NCBI RefSeq assembly: GCF_000208865.1
Contig: NC_018396.1
Location: 4,025,101-4,089,100 of the forward strand
From: Neospora caninum Liverpool
Lineage: Eukaryota > Apicomplexa > Conoidasida > Eucoccidiorida > Sarcocystidae
Direction of reading: 5' to 3'
Length of the DNA stretch: 64,000 bases
Below, in pieces: positions 1 through 12,325 of the stretch; within the stretch, counting starts at the first letter, position 1, and each line of letters begins with the position of its first letter. The translations under genes were made by a program, and so were the position numbers. A model generated the notes under the pieces. It saw nothing but the letters and a program-made list of their open reading frames with translations. It ran no database searches and was not told where the DNA came from.

Positions 1-3000
1 CGTGCTCTCTCTTGTTCTCCCCCTCCTTCGCTCTCTTCTCGCCCAGTCTGAGTTTCTCGGCGTCCTGTCGGGTCCCCTTCTCGCCGCCGTCCACGGCAGG
101 CGGCGCGAGCTCTGAGCTCCTGCCGAGCCCCGGCCTGGCCTCGGCCTTCTCGAGAGGCTGCAGGATTTCTTCGAAAGTCGCAGCCGAACCAGTTGCAGGC
201 AGAAGAGGCGCCCGAGGCGACACAGACATCGTGCTCGGCGCAGGCATCATGGCGGGCGAAAACGGCCGCGAGAGAGCGATGCGCAGCGCCAGCACGTCGT
301 GCATGTAACTCAGTTCCTCACTGAGTGCGTCTTCCCTGCAGGCAGCCGGAGGGACGGATCGACACTGAGAAGGCGCGAAGGGCGGCGCCGCGAGACGCAG
401 GGAACGGCAAAGGCCGAGCCAACAAGCTCGGGGTTGAGAAGATCCGGACGTAAAGAAACGGGGACGGAAAAGACGTAGATGGAGGAGACGACAGACAAAG
501 AAATAGACGACGACAGAGAGGAAGAAGGAAGAGAGGAAGAAGAAAGAAAGGAAGAGAGGAAGAAGAAACGGAAGAAGAAAGAGAGAAGGGAGAGAGAAGG
601 AAGGAAGAGAGAAACAAGAAAGTCAGAGACCCGAGGAAAAGGAAGCGCCGAACGAAAAAAGGAGAGAACGGGAAAAGAAAGGGAACGAGGTTGCAGCGCG
701 AGAACCAGGACAGATGGGAAAGGTTGTTTGCTTCATTGGTGGGCTGTCTCCACACCTGTACTGGAGCCGAATGTTGCTGACGTTTGTCTGCCGCATGCAG
801 TTTCCTCGGCGCCCTCCGAGTTTGTATTTCGGGCCTAGCCAGTGGCGCTTGAATTCGTCCTCGTACCCGCTGAGAAGGAAAGTCAGAGAAAGGGGACGGC
901 CGACGGTTAGAGCCCCACATGCGCCGACCCAGAGCGTCGGAGAGAGTGGCTGCACTCACCTTTGAAGAACGGAATTGCGAGCCAACTCGCAGAGATCCAC
1001 CGGCGAGAGCTTCCAAGTGTGCTGCGAAGCAGACGCAAACAGCCGAGACGGAGGCGCGTTTTTCCGGCACACAGCGCACGCGAAGAACAAGACGCCGAAG
1101 CGGAGCGCGTCAGGAAGAACACACTGAGAACTGGGGCATCGGTAAAAACGCAAAACCCTGTGCAACCACGGAAAGAGGCTCAGAGAACTTGAAGACGCGA
1201 CCGAAGCGCTTCGGTTTCTGGAGCAGCAAAGCGCTTAAAAACATGTCTCTGAGAATGTCCAGAGGCAAAGCGAACACTCCGCCGAGCGAGAGCCGGAGGG
1301 GCTTACAGCAGCGACCGAGTATTCCTCCAGGAGCGGTTCATCGGTGAAGTGGAACATCAGTGGATCGTCTGTCGAAATGGAGACGTTCAGCCCGACTTTA
1401 AAGAAACTGTAGAGCGGATTTTTCGCTGGAAAACAGACAGAGACCGAAAGCGACAGGGACTAACGCGCGAGACAGACGGCGGTGCGGTGCGCGGCCAGTG
1501 GCGCGGGCGAAAACCACGCTGTGGACTCTGAAGCCGCCAAGGGTGACAGGTGAGACGCGTCTTGCAAACGCACTCAGGAGCACGAAAGGTATCGCTGGAG
1601 AAGCCCTACAGAAAGCCACAACTTCCGAAGCCTAGCTTCGTCTCGAGGCCTTTGGTTCTTCTTCTTCCCCGGAGTTCAGCGCTTCTCCGCTCGCGGGTGC
1701 TTCTCTTTTTTTCTCTAGCTTCTCTCGTGGCCTCACCAATGTCCATGAAGAGAGCGTTGTTGCTGAGAGGCGAGACGGCGAGACCGATTTGCGCGAGGTA
1801 GAAGAGGTACTGTAGAACTGGGCACTTCTTCAACATGATGCCGTGGTTGATCGCGTCGGCGAGCAAAAACATCGTGGCGAGGTGACTAACGCTTCCGGCT
1901 TCTCCACAGTGCGGCCTGGGAACGCAGGATACTCGACTCTCATGCGCTTCCAGGCAAGGTCCGGGTTCGAAAACTCACCTCCGGCGACGCCGCGGTCCGA
2001 ATGCGCGCAGCCGCGAGTGGAGTTGTTTTGGCGCGAGTCTGGCCGAAACGCCATTCCCGCGAAGAAAAACACATGAACGCGTCTCTTCCGACACAGAGAG
2101 AAGAGACGCGTGCTGCTCTCTGCGCCGGCGAATCCCTCTCCCAACGTCGAGAGTGGGGCAGGGTGCTCTCTCCTGCCAGCGGAGACGGCACAGCGCACTC
2201 CGTCCCTCGTTTCTGCTTTAAACGGCCCTCGCTGCATCCGCGTCTTTCTGTTCCTCCCCCGCGGCCTTCCTGCCTTCCGTTCTTCTCCACTTTCTCTCCT
2301 CCTCTCTGCCTTTTCTTCCTGCGTCAGCTCACCTGAACGCCAAGGCCCGCAATCCGCGCGCAGCCATGAACTGGTTCAGCGCCCGAATGTTGGCGTACAT
2401 GTAGTAGCCCCAGTAGCTGTAGGGCGGATTGTTCTCGCTCGTCCAGTCTTCCGGTTTCGGCAACTCGCCGCCTTCCATCGTGTACTTGGAGGCGTAGGAC
2501 TCGTCGTCAACGCTGTCCCATCCCACGAGCTACAGAAAGAAAGCCGCACAGATCAGACTATCCGCGCATGCACGAGGTGCAAACATCTCGCTCTCTGGTC
2601 AACATTAAACCAAACACAACGCCTGCAGGCGATGGAGGCAGCGGACTCCGACGGTTTGAGGCGTCACGCTGCGCGACGAGACGCGCGCGCGACAGCAGTA
2701 AAAAAGAAGAAGTTCCTTTCCAACGTCGACACGCCGACGGTTGATATCTCCCCACGGTCCCCCTGGCGTATACTTGGAGGGGAAACCAGGAGCAGAGACG
2801 AAAACGCCTTTTTCTCGCTCGCTTTTCGAGCCACTCGTTGCGCTCTGTGAGGAAGTAGAGAGCGAGAGAGACGATGGAACATGTCTCGACGAGCATGACC
2901 AAGCCGGCGGGCGTCAGCACGGAAAGAGAGACACCGAGGACAGACGTTGTGGGCGAAACGAACAGAGAGAAGGCAGACACAGATGAAGAGAGATAGAGAG

Positions 3001-4435
3001 ACAGATGGAGAGAGATAGAGAGGGATGTGTATACATAGCTTGACGAACGTACAGGGGAAAAGGCGTAGATGCATCGGAGACGGTGGACAGGCGCACAGAC
3101 GCCTGCCGAGCCACAAGCGCGCGGATTAACAAATCGATACAGTCTGCGGCTGCTCCTCTTATGGATATGAACAGGCAAAAATTCGGACGACCCGATGAAT
3201 GCGAGCTGGGAATGGCATCTCAAGGTCACGAATTTTTGTGCACTGTCGTGCGGAAAATACACCGAACGACGCACACTGAACACCACCAGGGTCAGAAACA
3301 TTCTCTTGGAAACTGCGCTCAGATCCAGAAAGAGAGAGAGGAGAGACAGAGAACAGAGAAAAAGAGAAAGGAGAGAAGGAAGAGAAAGCCGAGAGAAAGA
3401 GAAAGAACCACTCACCATGTGAAGGAAAATGAAAACTTCAGGATGCTCTTTCGGGTTTCGAACGGCGTCGTAGAGCGGCTCGAAAATGTTTGCCAAGAGC
3501 TCCCCGAAATTGTTGATCATGCCGAGACGGCGGTACACGTGATACAGTCTAACACAGAGAAAAAGAGAGAAATAACTACATGAAAAGAAAGGCAGGACCG
3601 AGAACGAAGCAAACACAGGAAGACAGAATGGAAGCGCTGACGCGATGAAGGGAAAGGAAGGTGCTGTTTGTATCCACTCCGTTCGTCTACGATCTTTGCA
3701 CCCGTATGTATAAGCCGTCACATCCAGGAAAAAAGACTGATGACTCCGCATTCTGCTACGACGCGCCGAACCCGACCACCACTGGCATTTGCGCTTTTGA
3801 AGAATACGCGAGTTTTTCTCCATACAAAAGTGGGAGTCCCTGGAACGAGGAAGACAGGCCGACGGGGAAAACGCATGCGCAAAACAACTTTCAAACACTC
3901 CCAAACGGCAGCACCAACCGTGCTTCCGACGTGCCTGAATCTATCTTCGTTGCTAACAGCTCTCTGGTCTCCTCTTTCCCCGGTCTGGGCCTTTCCGTAG
4001 TCCTCTATCTCTCTTTCTTTAGCTCGAATGGTCTGTTTCACCGTGTTTGTTTGTTTCAAAAGATTCTTCGCGATTTCTTACCGGGGAACCTGGACCATCC
4101 AGCGAACCCTCTTCGAGTACAGCTGATTCGTCACAACCCACTTGGCGAGTTTTGTCCACTCGTCGCGCGACCGGCCGTAAATCGACAGGCGCCACTCGAC
4201 ATGTTGGTACTTTCTTTCTTCCAAGTCGGAAATGACCTCGCGAGTTATCTCCGCAAGAAACCGACCTGCAGCGGCGACAGAGACCCAGCACCCACCGGCA
4301 AAACCGCTCAAACGCGTATGCCTCTCTGCACATGCATATATAAATCAACACGAATGCATGCATCTGCAGTTGTGCATATATTGCGTCCGTAGAAATGCAG
4401 GGACGCATTTATACTTCGACATATATACAAATGCA

Positions 4436-4469
<34 letters not shown>

Positions 4470-5871
4470 TGCATGTGTGTGCATGCACGCGTTCGTACAT
4501 GCATATGCTTACCGTGTATATAATTGTGTGTGTATACGTCGAAAAAAAGTGGAGAACTGTCTACGATTGGGTACTGTCTAGGTCTTAAGGTAAGAAACTT
4601 TGGGCGTGGCTACCTTCGATGTAGTTGTCGGTTTTCAAGAAGACGTCGCGGAGAGTCTTTTGTCCAAAAGGATTATATTTTTGATTGAAGAGATCGAATC
4701 GCTGGAAACAGCTTCCCAGTGCATGCACGTTGAGGTGGTCAATGCTCGCGTCGTGGGCGCCGATGCCGACTTCGGTGTGAAACAACTCCATCAGGGATTG
4801 TTCGCCGCCGTCTCGCGTCTTCGCCACAATCGTGTCCGGTTCTGTGCGATACTTCTTTCTGGGAAACGCGCAAGAAGACAGCAGAGAACAACGCGACGAC
4901 AAAGTGCGAAAAACAAAAACGCGAGAGGCTCTGCATCGGCGGCTTCCCCCACGACCAACGATAAAAACCCCCGCGATAGCTGCAAAAAGTCCACATGTGC
5001 ACCAAACGCGTATTTAGATACGGATAATATATCAACATATCTATCCATATACATATATATACATACACATACGTGTATGTAGATGTATAGATCGATAGGT
5101 GACGACAAGCCCCTTTATATCGATATATATATATATATATATAGGTGAAGAAATGCGCATGCATGTGAATGTACAGGGGCCTCGAGGCAAAACAGATGCC
5201 GACACACACACGCCTTTATACTCTGTGCCGTTCCTACATGGATGTTACCGCAGACTTCCCCGGTATCCACATGCATATATATACATATATTTGTAGATGC
5301 ATATTTCTGTCCATATACACTCACTCCTGTAGACATTCGTATGTGCGTAATACATATCTCTGTCCATAGAGATACTCTTGCAAATAGATACAAGAATGTA
5401 AGCATATAAGTGTGCGGACACTCCCAGAGACAGGCATATTAGGTCTCGAAAAGGGGGAAGATTACGAGAAGCGCGATGAAGAACTGTTAAGGGAAACACA
5501 GAAGCTTTTGCGTCTTTCCTTTTTTCTCGAGGTTCAATGTGCGGAAAAGGAGAAACGAAAGGACGACGGGCGCGAGTCCCGCAGGCTGTGTGGCGGCGGT
5601 GCAAACTCCGTTTTTTCAAACCCACCTGATGAAGCGCAGTAGATGTTTTTGTTGCATGCATGCAGAATGATGGATGTGCGTGTCCACTTTTCGAACGTTG
5701 TAGAAGTCGCGATGGAAGTTGCATTTCGTTTCCGTCACCTCCGCAGGGGAGTTGAACATCAAATGCATATTAAACTTCTCCTCCAAGTACTTCAGACGCT
5801 TATAGCAAAAGCTCTTGCATGCTGAAAACAAGCACATGCATGTAGAGCGTCCGCAAAACTGCCGTCCTCCG

Positions 5872-5908
<37 letters not shown>

Positions 5909-6103
5909 TGTATATAAACACTTTGAGAGAATTAGCCCAGGGTCGGATACGTGTACACAGCGGCAGGGTGGTAGACACTCTGACACGCGCCACTCCTGTC
6001 TATACACATGTATATACATGAATAAATATGCATGCACATATTTGCATGTAGAAACTTATACATGTTTACATACTTATGCACATGCATATATATATATATA
6101 TAT

Positions 6104-6158
<55 letters not shown>

Positions 6159-7285
6159 TAGATATGGCGACGGAGAGAGATGGCGAGTTCGCGACGCAGC
6201 TATGTATGGAGATAAACACATTTTGACGCGTTGCCTTCACATCTCTAGACTCTGTTTCCAGAAAAAGCATTATTTCATATGCATTTAGTTGTTCCCGTCG
6301 ATTGCCCTGCACATTCATTCGACTGTTTTTTGTGCCGACCTGGATTTTGCACAGCAGTCATGACGTCTTTCAAAGCTCGCAAGAATTGCAAAACATCCGG
6401 AATCGGATGTTCCTTCCAGAGAAGAGGAGGCGTTTCCTTCGAGGGCGCGTCGTTCGCTGGGTCCCAGAAAACCTAAACGCAATCCAGTGAAAACACCCGG
6501 AACGGCCGTAGTCCACAAACTCACACAGAAGATAGAAATCTTCGGATATCTGCACACATCTATACATCATTGCGTAGCTAGATATATTCACACATGTGTA
6601 CATATAAATGCGCACATATGTACGCATATACACATATGTATCTGTAGCCACAGATCGCGCTATCGACATCGCCACACATGCATGTATATCTCTACGTAGA
6701 TGGAGAGGTACATACGCACATGGAGACACACACATATAGAGATATAGATGAGTGAAGGGACGAAGGACCGAGGTCGGGATTGGGAGGGCGCAGGAGCTTG
6801 GAAACGGGCGGCTTGTGCCTCGCAAGAACCGGCGTTTCTTCGGAGGGAGAAACGAAGAGAAAAAACGCGGCGGGAAAGGCCCCACCCGGCACGAGCGCCT
6901 TTGCACGACTTGCGCGCGCGCCTGGCCCCGCGGAGGAGCGAGAAGAAGCGAAACCACCTACGCAGCGGGCGCTGGGTCTCAATACGTGGGCGCACATCAA
7001 GAAATGCAAACGAGTTAATCTGAAAAACTGCATGCCCCGTGTGGAGTGTGGCGAAGACAGCACACGTTGTTCCCTTGTTTAGCATTCCACGTCCCTCCTC
7101 CGCAAGAGATAAGGCGCATATCTGCTCGAAACAATCTGCATGGGCTCATGCGAGGAAAAAACGGAAACGCAGCAACAGAGACACATTTTCCCACAAATGC
7201 TCCTGTGTCGCTGCACCTAAATACACCGAGAAATACATACATATATATATATACATATATATACATATATATACATATATATACA

Positions 7286-7319
<34 letters not shown>

Positions 7320-9247
7320 CAGATCGCTAGATAGACATATAGGTGTGTTTTTGTTGGGAGATGTTTAAGCGTCTAGACTTGGAGAGTTGTAAGTACACGT
7401 TTTGCCTGTTGTTGTCTCACCTGGTAGACGCCGTGGTGCATTTTGTAGACGGCATGGCATGTGTCTTTCAGGGGGATGTTGAGAGGGTCATACATGGGTT
7501 CCTTTGTTCTGAATTTGACTTTTTCTTCTTCGGAGAGCGCGCGGACACCCGGCGACGGCGGCTCCTCGTGCACAGTCGACCAGAACTGTCGAAGTTGGAG
7601 AAGGTGAGCTAGAAACTTTGGCAGTGCAAAACGACACGCACGACACACGAGTCGGACATCAAAGACGAGAACGGCGGCAAATCGACAAGATAACTGCGAG
7701 AAAGAGCCTTCAACAGAGCAGACCGCGAAGCCTCTCAGCCTCGAAGACGCCGGCATGCGCCGGGCCGAACACACGCTAAAAAAACCGAAAGACGACAAAG
7801 GTGACAGCTTTTGCAACCTGAAGCGCATATACACATCTTCATATATTTTTATAGTAAAATATAGTTACATGTATATATATTTGTAGTCACATTTATATAT
7901 AATTATATATCCGCCCCAAGATGCAACGACGCAGCACGCGGGGAACCGCGGCCGGAGAAACGCGCCGCGCTTTCAACCGTCCAGCCGGTGTTTCCTCCAA
8001 ACACCTGCGAGGTCCTTCCAAGCTTTTCCTAGACATAATTTCTTGTTGCAGAAATCTATACCTGTACATACGTATATGTATATATGTATATATGTATATG
8101 TATATGTGAATGTGTGTTTGTCGGAGCTGTATATATGAGTCCACGAGTTTTGTTTTTGGCTAGGTTTCTGTACCCGAACAGCCTCGACGCTTTCATCGCA
8201 GACGCTGCTGGCCACGGCGAGGTCTTTACTCGGCACCATCCGCACGTAGCCGACGGCGGTTGCTGTCGCGGGGGAGAAGGGAAGAGCGCCGGGAGGGGCG
8301 AGGCCCGCAGGCTGCGCATGCGCGGCGGTCAGGTGAGGAACCGCCGCCGCGCTTCCTGCCTTTGCGGGGACCGACGGCAACTTGTCCATGTACGTCACAG
8401 CGCCTGCGTCCTTGTGGTTGAGGCTGAGCAGCTGCAAGAGGAGAAAAAAAGGGAAGGAAAGAGGAAAGAGGAAGGAAGGAGGTGGGAACGAAGCGTAAGA
8501 CATGGGCAACGGAGAAGAGAAGCAGCGCGTCCCGACGGCGAAACTGAGAGACGAAGACGCGACGAAAAGAGACAGAGACAGGTAGAGAAAAAGCGAGGCA
8601 GATACAGTCGAGTCGATGGGGCATCCCTGTCCCAGAGGCCTTGAGAAGAGGCGCCTGAAACCAGGAGAGAGAAAAGAGGGACGGAGACGAGACTACGGTT
8701 GAAGAAAAGACGGACGGAGAGAAGGAAGAGAAGCAGGAGTGAGTAGGGCGAGAGGAAGAGACAGGTTTCTTGTGTTTACCCGTTTGTACATGTAGCTCCA
8801 TCCGACTTGTTCTTCGTCCTCATCGCCGGCTTGGTTGGGCAAGGCCAGACTGTTGCCTTGTCTCTTCCTGAGGAACTCCGCGGCGTCTTCGCCGTCGTCT
8901 CTCGCGTCTGCCTGAGTTCGTGCGTTTCGCCGATCTTCTTCAAAGCCCGCCGAGGCTGTTGAGGCTGCAGCTGAGAAGGCCGAGGGAGACAGCACGCCCT
9001 CAGCCTCGTCGATTCCGGGGGCGTGCGCGCCTCCTCTGAGGACGAGACGAGACTTCCCAGGATCCAAATGTGCGGAGGAGGGTCGTGAGAGGCATGAGGC
9101 GTTCGTCTCTCCATCGGCAGAAAGCAGAGAAAGACTGGAGTCTGCGGCTGACGCCGCTTTTCTCTCTGTCTCGGCGGCAAGGCCCGAAGACGTCGACGAG
9201 GAGGGACAGCCAGCAACGGCTGCTGTCGGCACCTCCGTGCGGGACAT
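1..9247 (-). CDS. AMPD: AMP deaminase (13 exons visible, 3'-partial)
   Basis: Hydrolyses AMP to IMP and ammonia, a purine-interconversion step in a parasite group that depends on purine salvage. Exons read on the minus strand: 9247-8780, 8431-8174, 7615-7421, 6472-6340, 5821-5626, 4858-4614, 4265-4082, 3548-3416, 2529-2333, 1915-1737, 1425-1307, 1021-960, 869-756, then 335 to beyond base 1. All junctions are GT-AG and in phase. Residues 1-250 are divergent and Ser/Ala-rich. The catalytic part follows: THIHH (zinc ligands near H400 and H402), [32 protein letters not shown] (about 670) and SISTDDP (about 745). The chosen ATG (MSRTEVP) is the only in-frame ATG of the first exon; the frame stays open upstream but only to a GTG. 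The last exon carries a low-complexity tail past the usual family C-terminus. The third-exon acceptor (7615 versus 7608) is the least certain; 7615 keeps phase. Confidence 0.94.
4439..4466. repeat. (AT)14 microsatellite in AMPD intron
   Basis: Uninterrupted AT dinucleotides lie in the intron between exons 4858-4614 and 4265-4082, directly followed by TGCATGCATG. Confidence 0.95.
5123..5143. repeat. (AT)n microsatellite in AMPD intron
   Basis: An AT dinucleotide run inside the intron 4859-5625. The rest of that intron is also rich in ATAC/ATAT/GTAT words. Confidence 0.9.
5876..5906. repeat. (AT)n microsatellite in AMPD intron
   Basis: About 31 bases of alternating A and T, 55 bases upstream (in gene orientation) of the exon that encodes the HxH zinc site. 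Confidence 0.93.
6086..6158. repeat. Compound (AT)n(GATA)12 microsatellite
   Basis: An AT run to 6106 passes directly into about twelve GATA tetramers (6107-6157), inside the AMPD intron between 5821 and 6340. It is a likely polymorphic marker. Confidence 0.95.
7231..7322. repeat. Compound (ATAC/ATATAT)n microsatellite
   Basis: Ninety bases of ATAC alternating with ATAT blocks inside the AMPD intron between exons 7615-7421 and 6472-6340. Confidence 0.95.
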
Positions 9248-12200
9248 CGAGAAAGAACAGGCGAGAAAGAGAAGAACTAACAGGGGTTTCCGTGCGAGAA
9301 AGAGCCGAGCGAAGCTAAGTGCTTCAGTAAAGACGTGGCGCCTCGCAGAAGAGAGGGAAGGGAGAGAAAGAGCCAAGCAAGCGAGGGAGAAGCGACAAAA
9401 AGAAGGCGCAAACGCACAGTTTCGACAAATGAGAGAGAAAGGAGATAGAAGAGAGGAGAGGGTGAAGAAACGAAGGGGAGAGCGGCGCGCAGTGACGCAG
9501 ACGAGAGGGAAGAAGAGGTGAGTTTTGAAAAGGGGAGACGGGAAAAGGAAAGATGGAGCGGGAGGAGAACTGGTGGAAAGCCTGGCCGGCCGAGAGCGAG
9601 GACAGACAGACACTGTGCGGGGGACTTGCAGGATCGTAGAGAAGGCGAGAGGGAAAAGCGAGGAGAGGAGAAGGCGACGCCTCTTCGGCAAGAACGGGGA
9701 AGCTTTCTGCGAGGAGATGGGAAAAACAAAGACCGTCTTTCCAGGTTCTCCCTTCTTGCGTCCTGCGCGATGTCTCCTCACCTTCTCACCTTCCTGCCGC
9801 ACAGTCTCCGCCCGTTCTTTCCCTTTCTTTGCTGCTTGCCACACACGCAGTGAATACTTGACTTCGTCAAACGGCGGGAAGGAAAGGGAACGAGCCCAGA
9901 AAGGAAAAAGAACAGGAAGACGTGCAGAGAGAACAGGAGACGCCCCCGAGCTGAGCCGAGACGGGAGCTTTGCGCTAGTTCGACTTTTCTACGCTCCCCG
10001 GCGCCCATGCCGCTGGATGCTGGTGAGCCTCGAGCAATCCAAACGCTCTGTATGTACACTCCTTGTTGAGTAGGTTTTCGGCTTTTTAGGTCGCCTCCTT
10101 TTCCGGAAGCGCGTTCTTCTATGTGCATGAGAGGCACCCGTCCACTTTTTTGTTTGGGTAGTCGACGCTTTTGCAACTGAACAGCCCCAAAGTGCTTGAT
10201 GTTCTTAGATCGAGAGCACACGAGGCACTGAAGATGGCTTCTGTTGTGAGACACAGAAGTCGACGATATACAGGCTAGACGCTATCTTTCCGGCTACTCA
10301 TCCCTTTTCTTTGCAGCACACTTCCCTTCTCGCCGTCAGGGGATGATCTCGTATCACAAGCTTTTCACCGAAGAAGAGCCTCGATCCCCCGAAAAGCTTT
10401 TCGGCGCACCACCTTGCTAAAGTGTGGAAGAGCGCTCTGGAGAATCCGCAGGCACACAAGGAGCGAAGCTGCCTTGGGCCCCTGCGCCGCGTTGTCGCTC
10501 GGTTTCGAACCCGACAGATGCACACCGGAGGCAACGTGATCAGTTCCGTTTCTCCACCCAACCGCTGGCCTGTTGAAGCAACCGACGAGTTTTGGTCTTT
10601 AAGCAGAAGCCTGAAAATTAAACCTGGAGCCTCGGTGGAAAGGAGGTATTACACTTAGTAATAGATGGTTTCAAAGGTCTCAAAAAGCTCGACTCGCGTT
10701 CTGTGACTCTCGCGGTGCGACCCAGAGTGTGGTGCGTGGACCTCAGAGAGGCACGCCAAAGAAAACCTGTCATCCCCGGCGTTCCGCACGACTGTTTCAT
10801 ATATAATTTAGGGAAGACAGCACCGCGAATCATCCACATCCGCCCTACGAATCCGTGAGAACCCTACACCATATCGAGAACGAAAGAGCCTGGTGGGTGG
10901 TGCGAGAAGTTAACGTCGAAAAAAATTATCGTGTTTCACCGTTGATGCGCATAGAGGGACACCTGAAACAACGATCTATCCCGTCAGTGTGTCTAAAAGT
11001 GAGCAAAAGACAAGAACAAGGAAGAGAAGAGTGAAGAGCACAACCGCTCCTCGCAGAAGGAAGGCGTGTGCGGAGATTGCAACTCAGCGTTAGTCGACGA
11101 CTGTCTGGCGCTTTAGCATCCTCAACGGTGATTTTCCTTTCCTTGGCCAAGGTCGGAGAAAGAAGGAAACGAGTGAACGCGTGCTCTGCCTTCCAGTTCC
11201 AGAAAAGGCGCTCACGTTGTTTCTTGATGATGCGTCGCTGGAACAAGACATGGGTTCGCGTGACTGTCGCCAAGTTCACATCTCCCTCTTCACGTTGGCA
11301 CGAAAAAAACGAGAATCGCACTCCAAAGAGGCAAACGCGAGGAGCCGACCTCCACCTGCGAGTTCTGAATCGAAGCAGGAATCCCATCAGATATATATAT
11401 ATATATATATATATATGTATACATACATACGTACATATATGGGTGTGTGTATACCTGGATGTTTGTATGTGGTATGGGTGGGTCAGAGAAAAATCTAACA
11501 AATTCGGTATAGATATACGACATAAATATATGGGTTTATGTGTACGCTTAGCCCTGATTATACAAAAATCTTTGACAAGAGGCGAATCGGGCGGAGTTGG
11601 CATTGCGGCGATGTGCCGTCCATCTTAAGAAACGGAAAAGCAGACAGCACGTTGCACTTGAAGTTCTGGAAAGCACGGGGCGGCGCTCGAGGAGCCGACC
11701 AACCCCAACATGAGATGTCTATACACCGGAACGCGGGTGTCCGTTCACAGTTCTTCATGCTGCATTCTCATGCATAAGACGCTTTGCTTCGTACCAGTCA
11801 CCAAACCTCTTTCTTTTGCTCTCTCTTTCGCTTTGCGGCTCTTTCGGCCCTCTGTTTCTTTCCGTCACGTTTCCGTCTCTATTCCCTTTTCTTTCTGCTT
11901 CTCTGCATGCATCAGGGGCCTAAATTCTCCCCCCGTCAAATCTGTCGCTCGAAATTACTCAGTGACTCATAAGCGCTTACCGGAAAACAAATGCAGGGTA
12001 CTCCAGGAAAATCCCACACCGCCACTGAAGATAGACACCCCCACGGCAGGAAACAGCGAAACCTACACACTGTACCTACACGGTCGCCAGCGAGAGATCA
12101 GCATTCTCTGTTTTTCTCACACGGTGTCTCTGTCGTTCACACACGGTCTCCGCCATTCTCGTCTCCTCTCTTGTGGATGCGTCTCCTGCGCTGCCCGTCT

Positions 12201-12325
12201 TCCTCGCGGAAAGCAATGCTTCGCAAACCGATTCGCCTCCTGTCAGTCCCGTCTCCTGTCCCTTGTCTGCTCTTGAGGTCGCCTGTTTCGTCGTTCGCAT
12301 TCCGGGGTCCGCGGAAAGAGCGTCT
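9248..12325. other. Intergenic: 5' flank of AMPD, 3' flank of the 2,491-codon gene
   Basis: No coding exon that I can support. In AMPD orientation the first 600 bases are extremely CT-rich, as in a coccidian leader. GGAGACG near 9937 resembles the GAGACG-type promoter element described for Toxoplasma. The rest holds an (AT)13 run at 11391-11416 and short unsupported open frames. Confidence 0.6.
11391..11416. repeat. (AT)13 microsatellite
   Basis: Twenty-six bases of pure AT in the intergenic region upstream of AMPD. Confidence 0.93.

Noticed and set aside
318..1347. Several long minus- and plus-strand frames overlapping the AMP deaminase 3' exons
   Set aside because: They cross introns or run antisense to exons with exact AMP deaminase motifs and good splice sites.
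8781..9844. Extension of the AMP deaminase first exon to 9844
   Set aside because: The upstream frame is open but contains no ATG before MSRTEVP; its first start-like codon is GTG. It looks like a CT-rich leader.
10495..10530. Possible tRNA T-arm (GGTTTCGAACC-like sequence)
   Set aside because: The flanking bases do not form a 5-bp T-stem, and no A-box or acceptor stem is found at the right distance.
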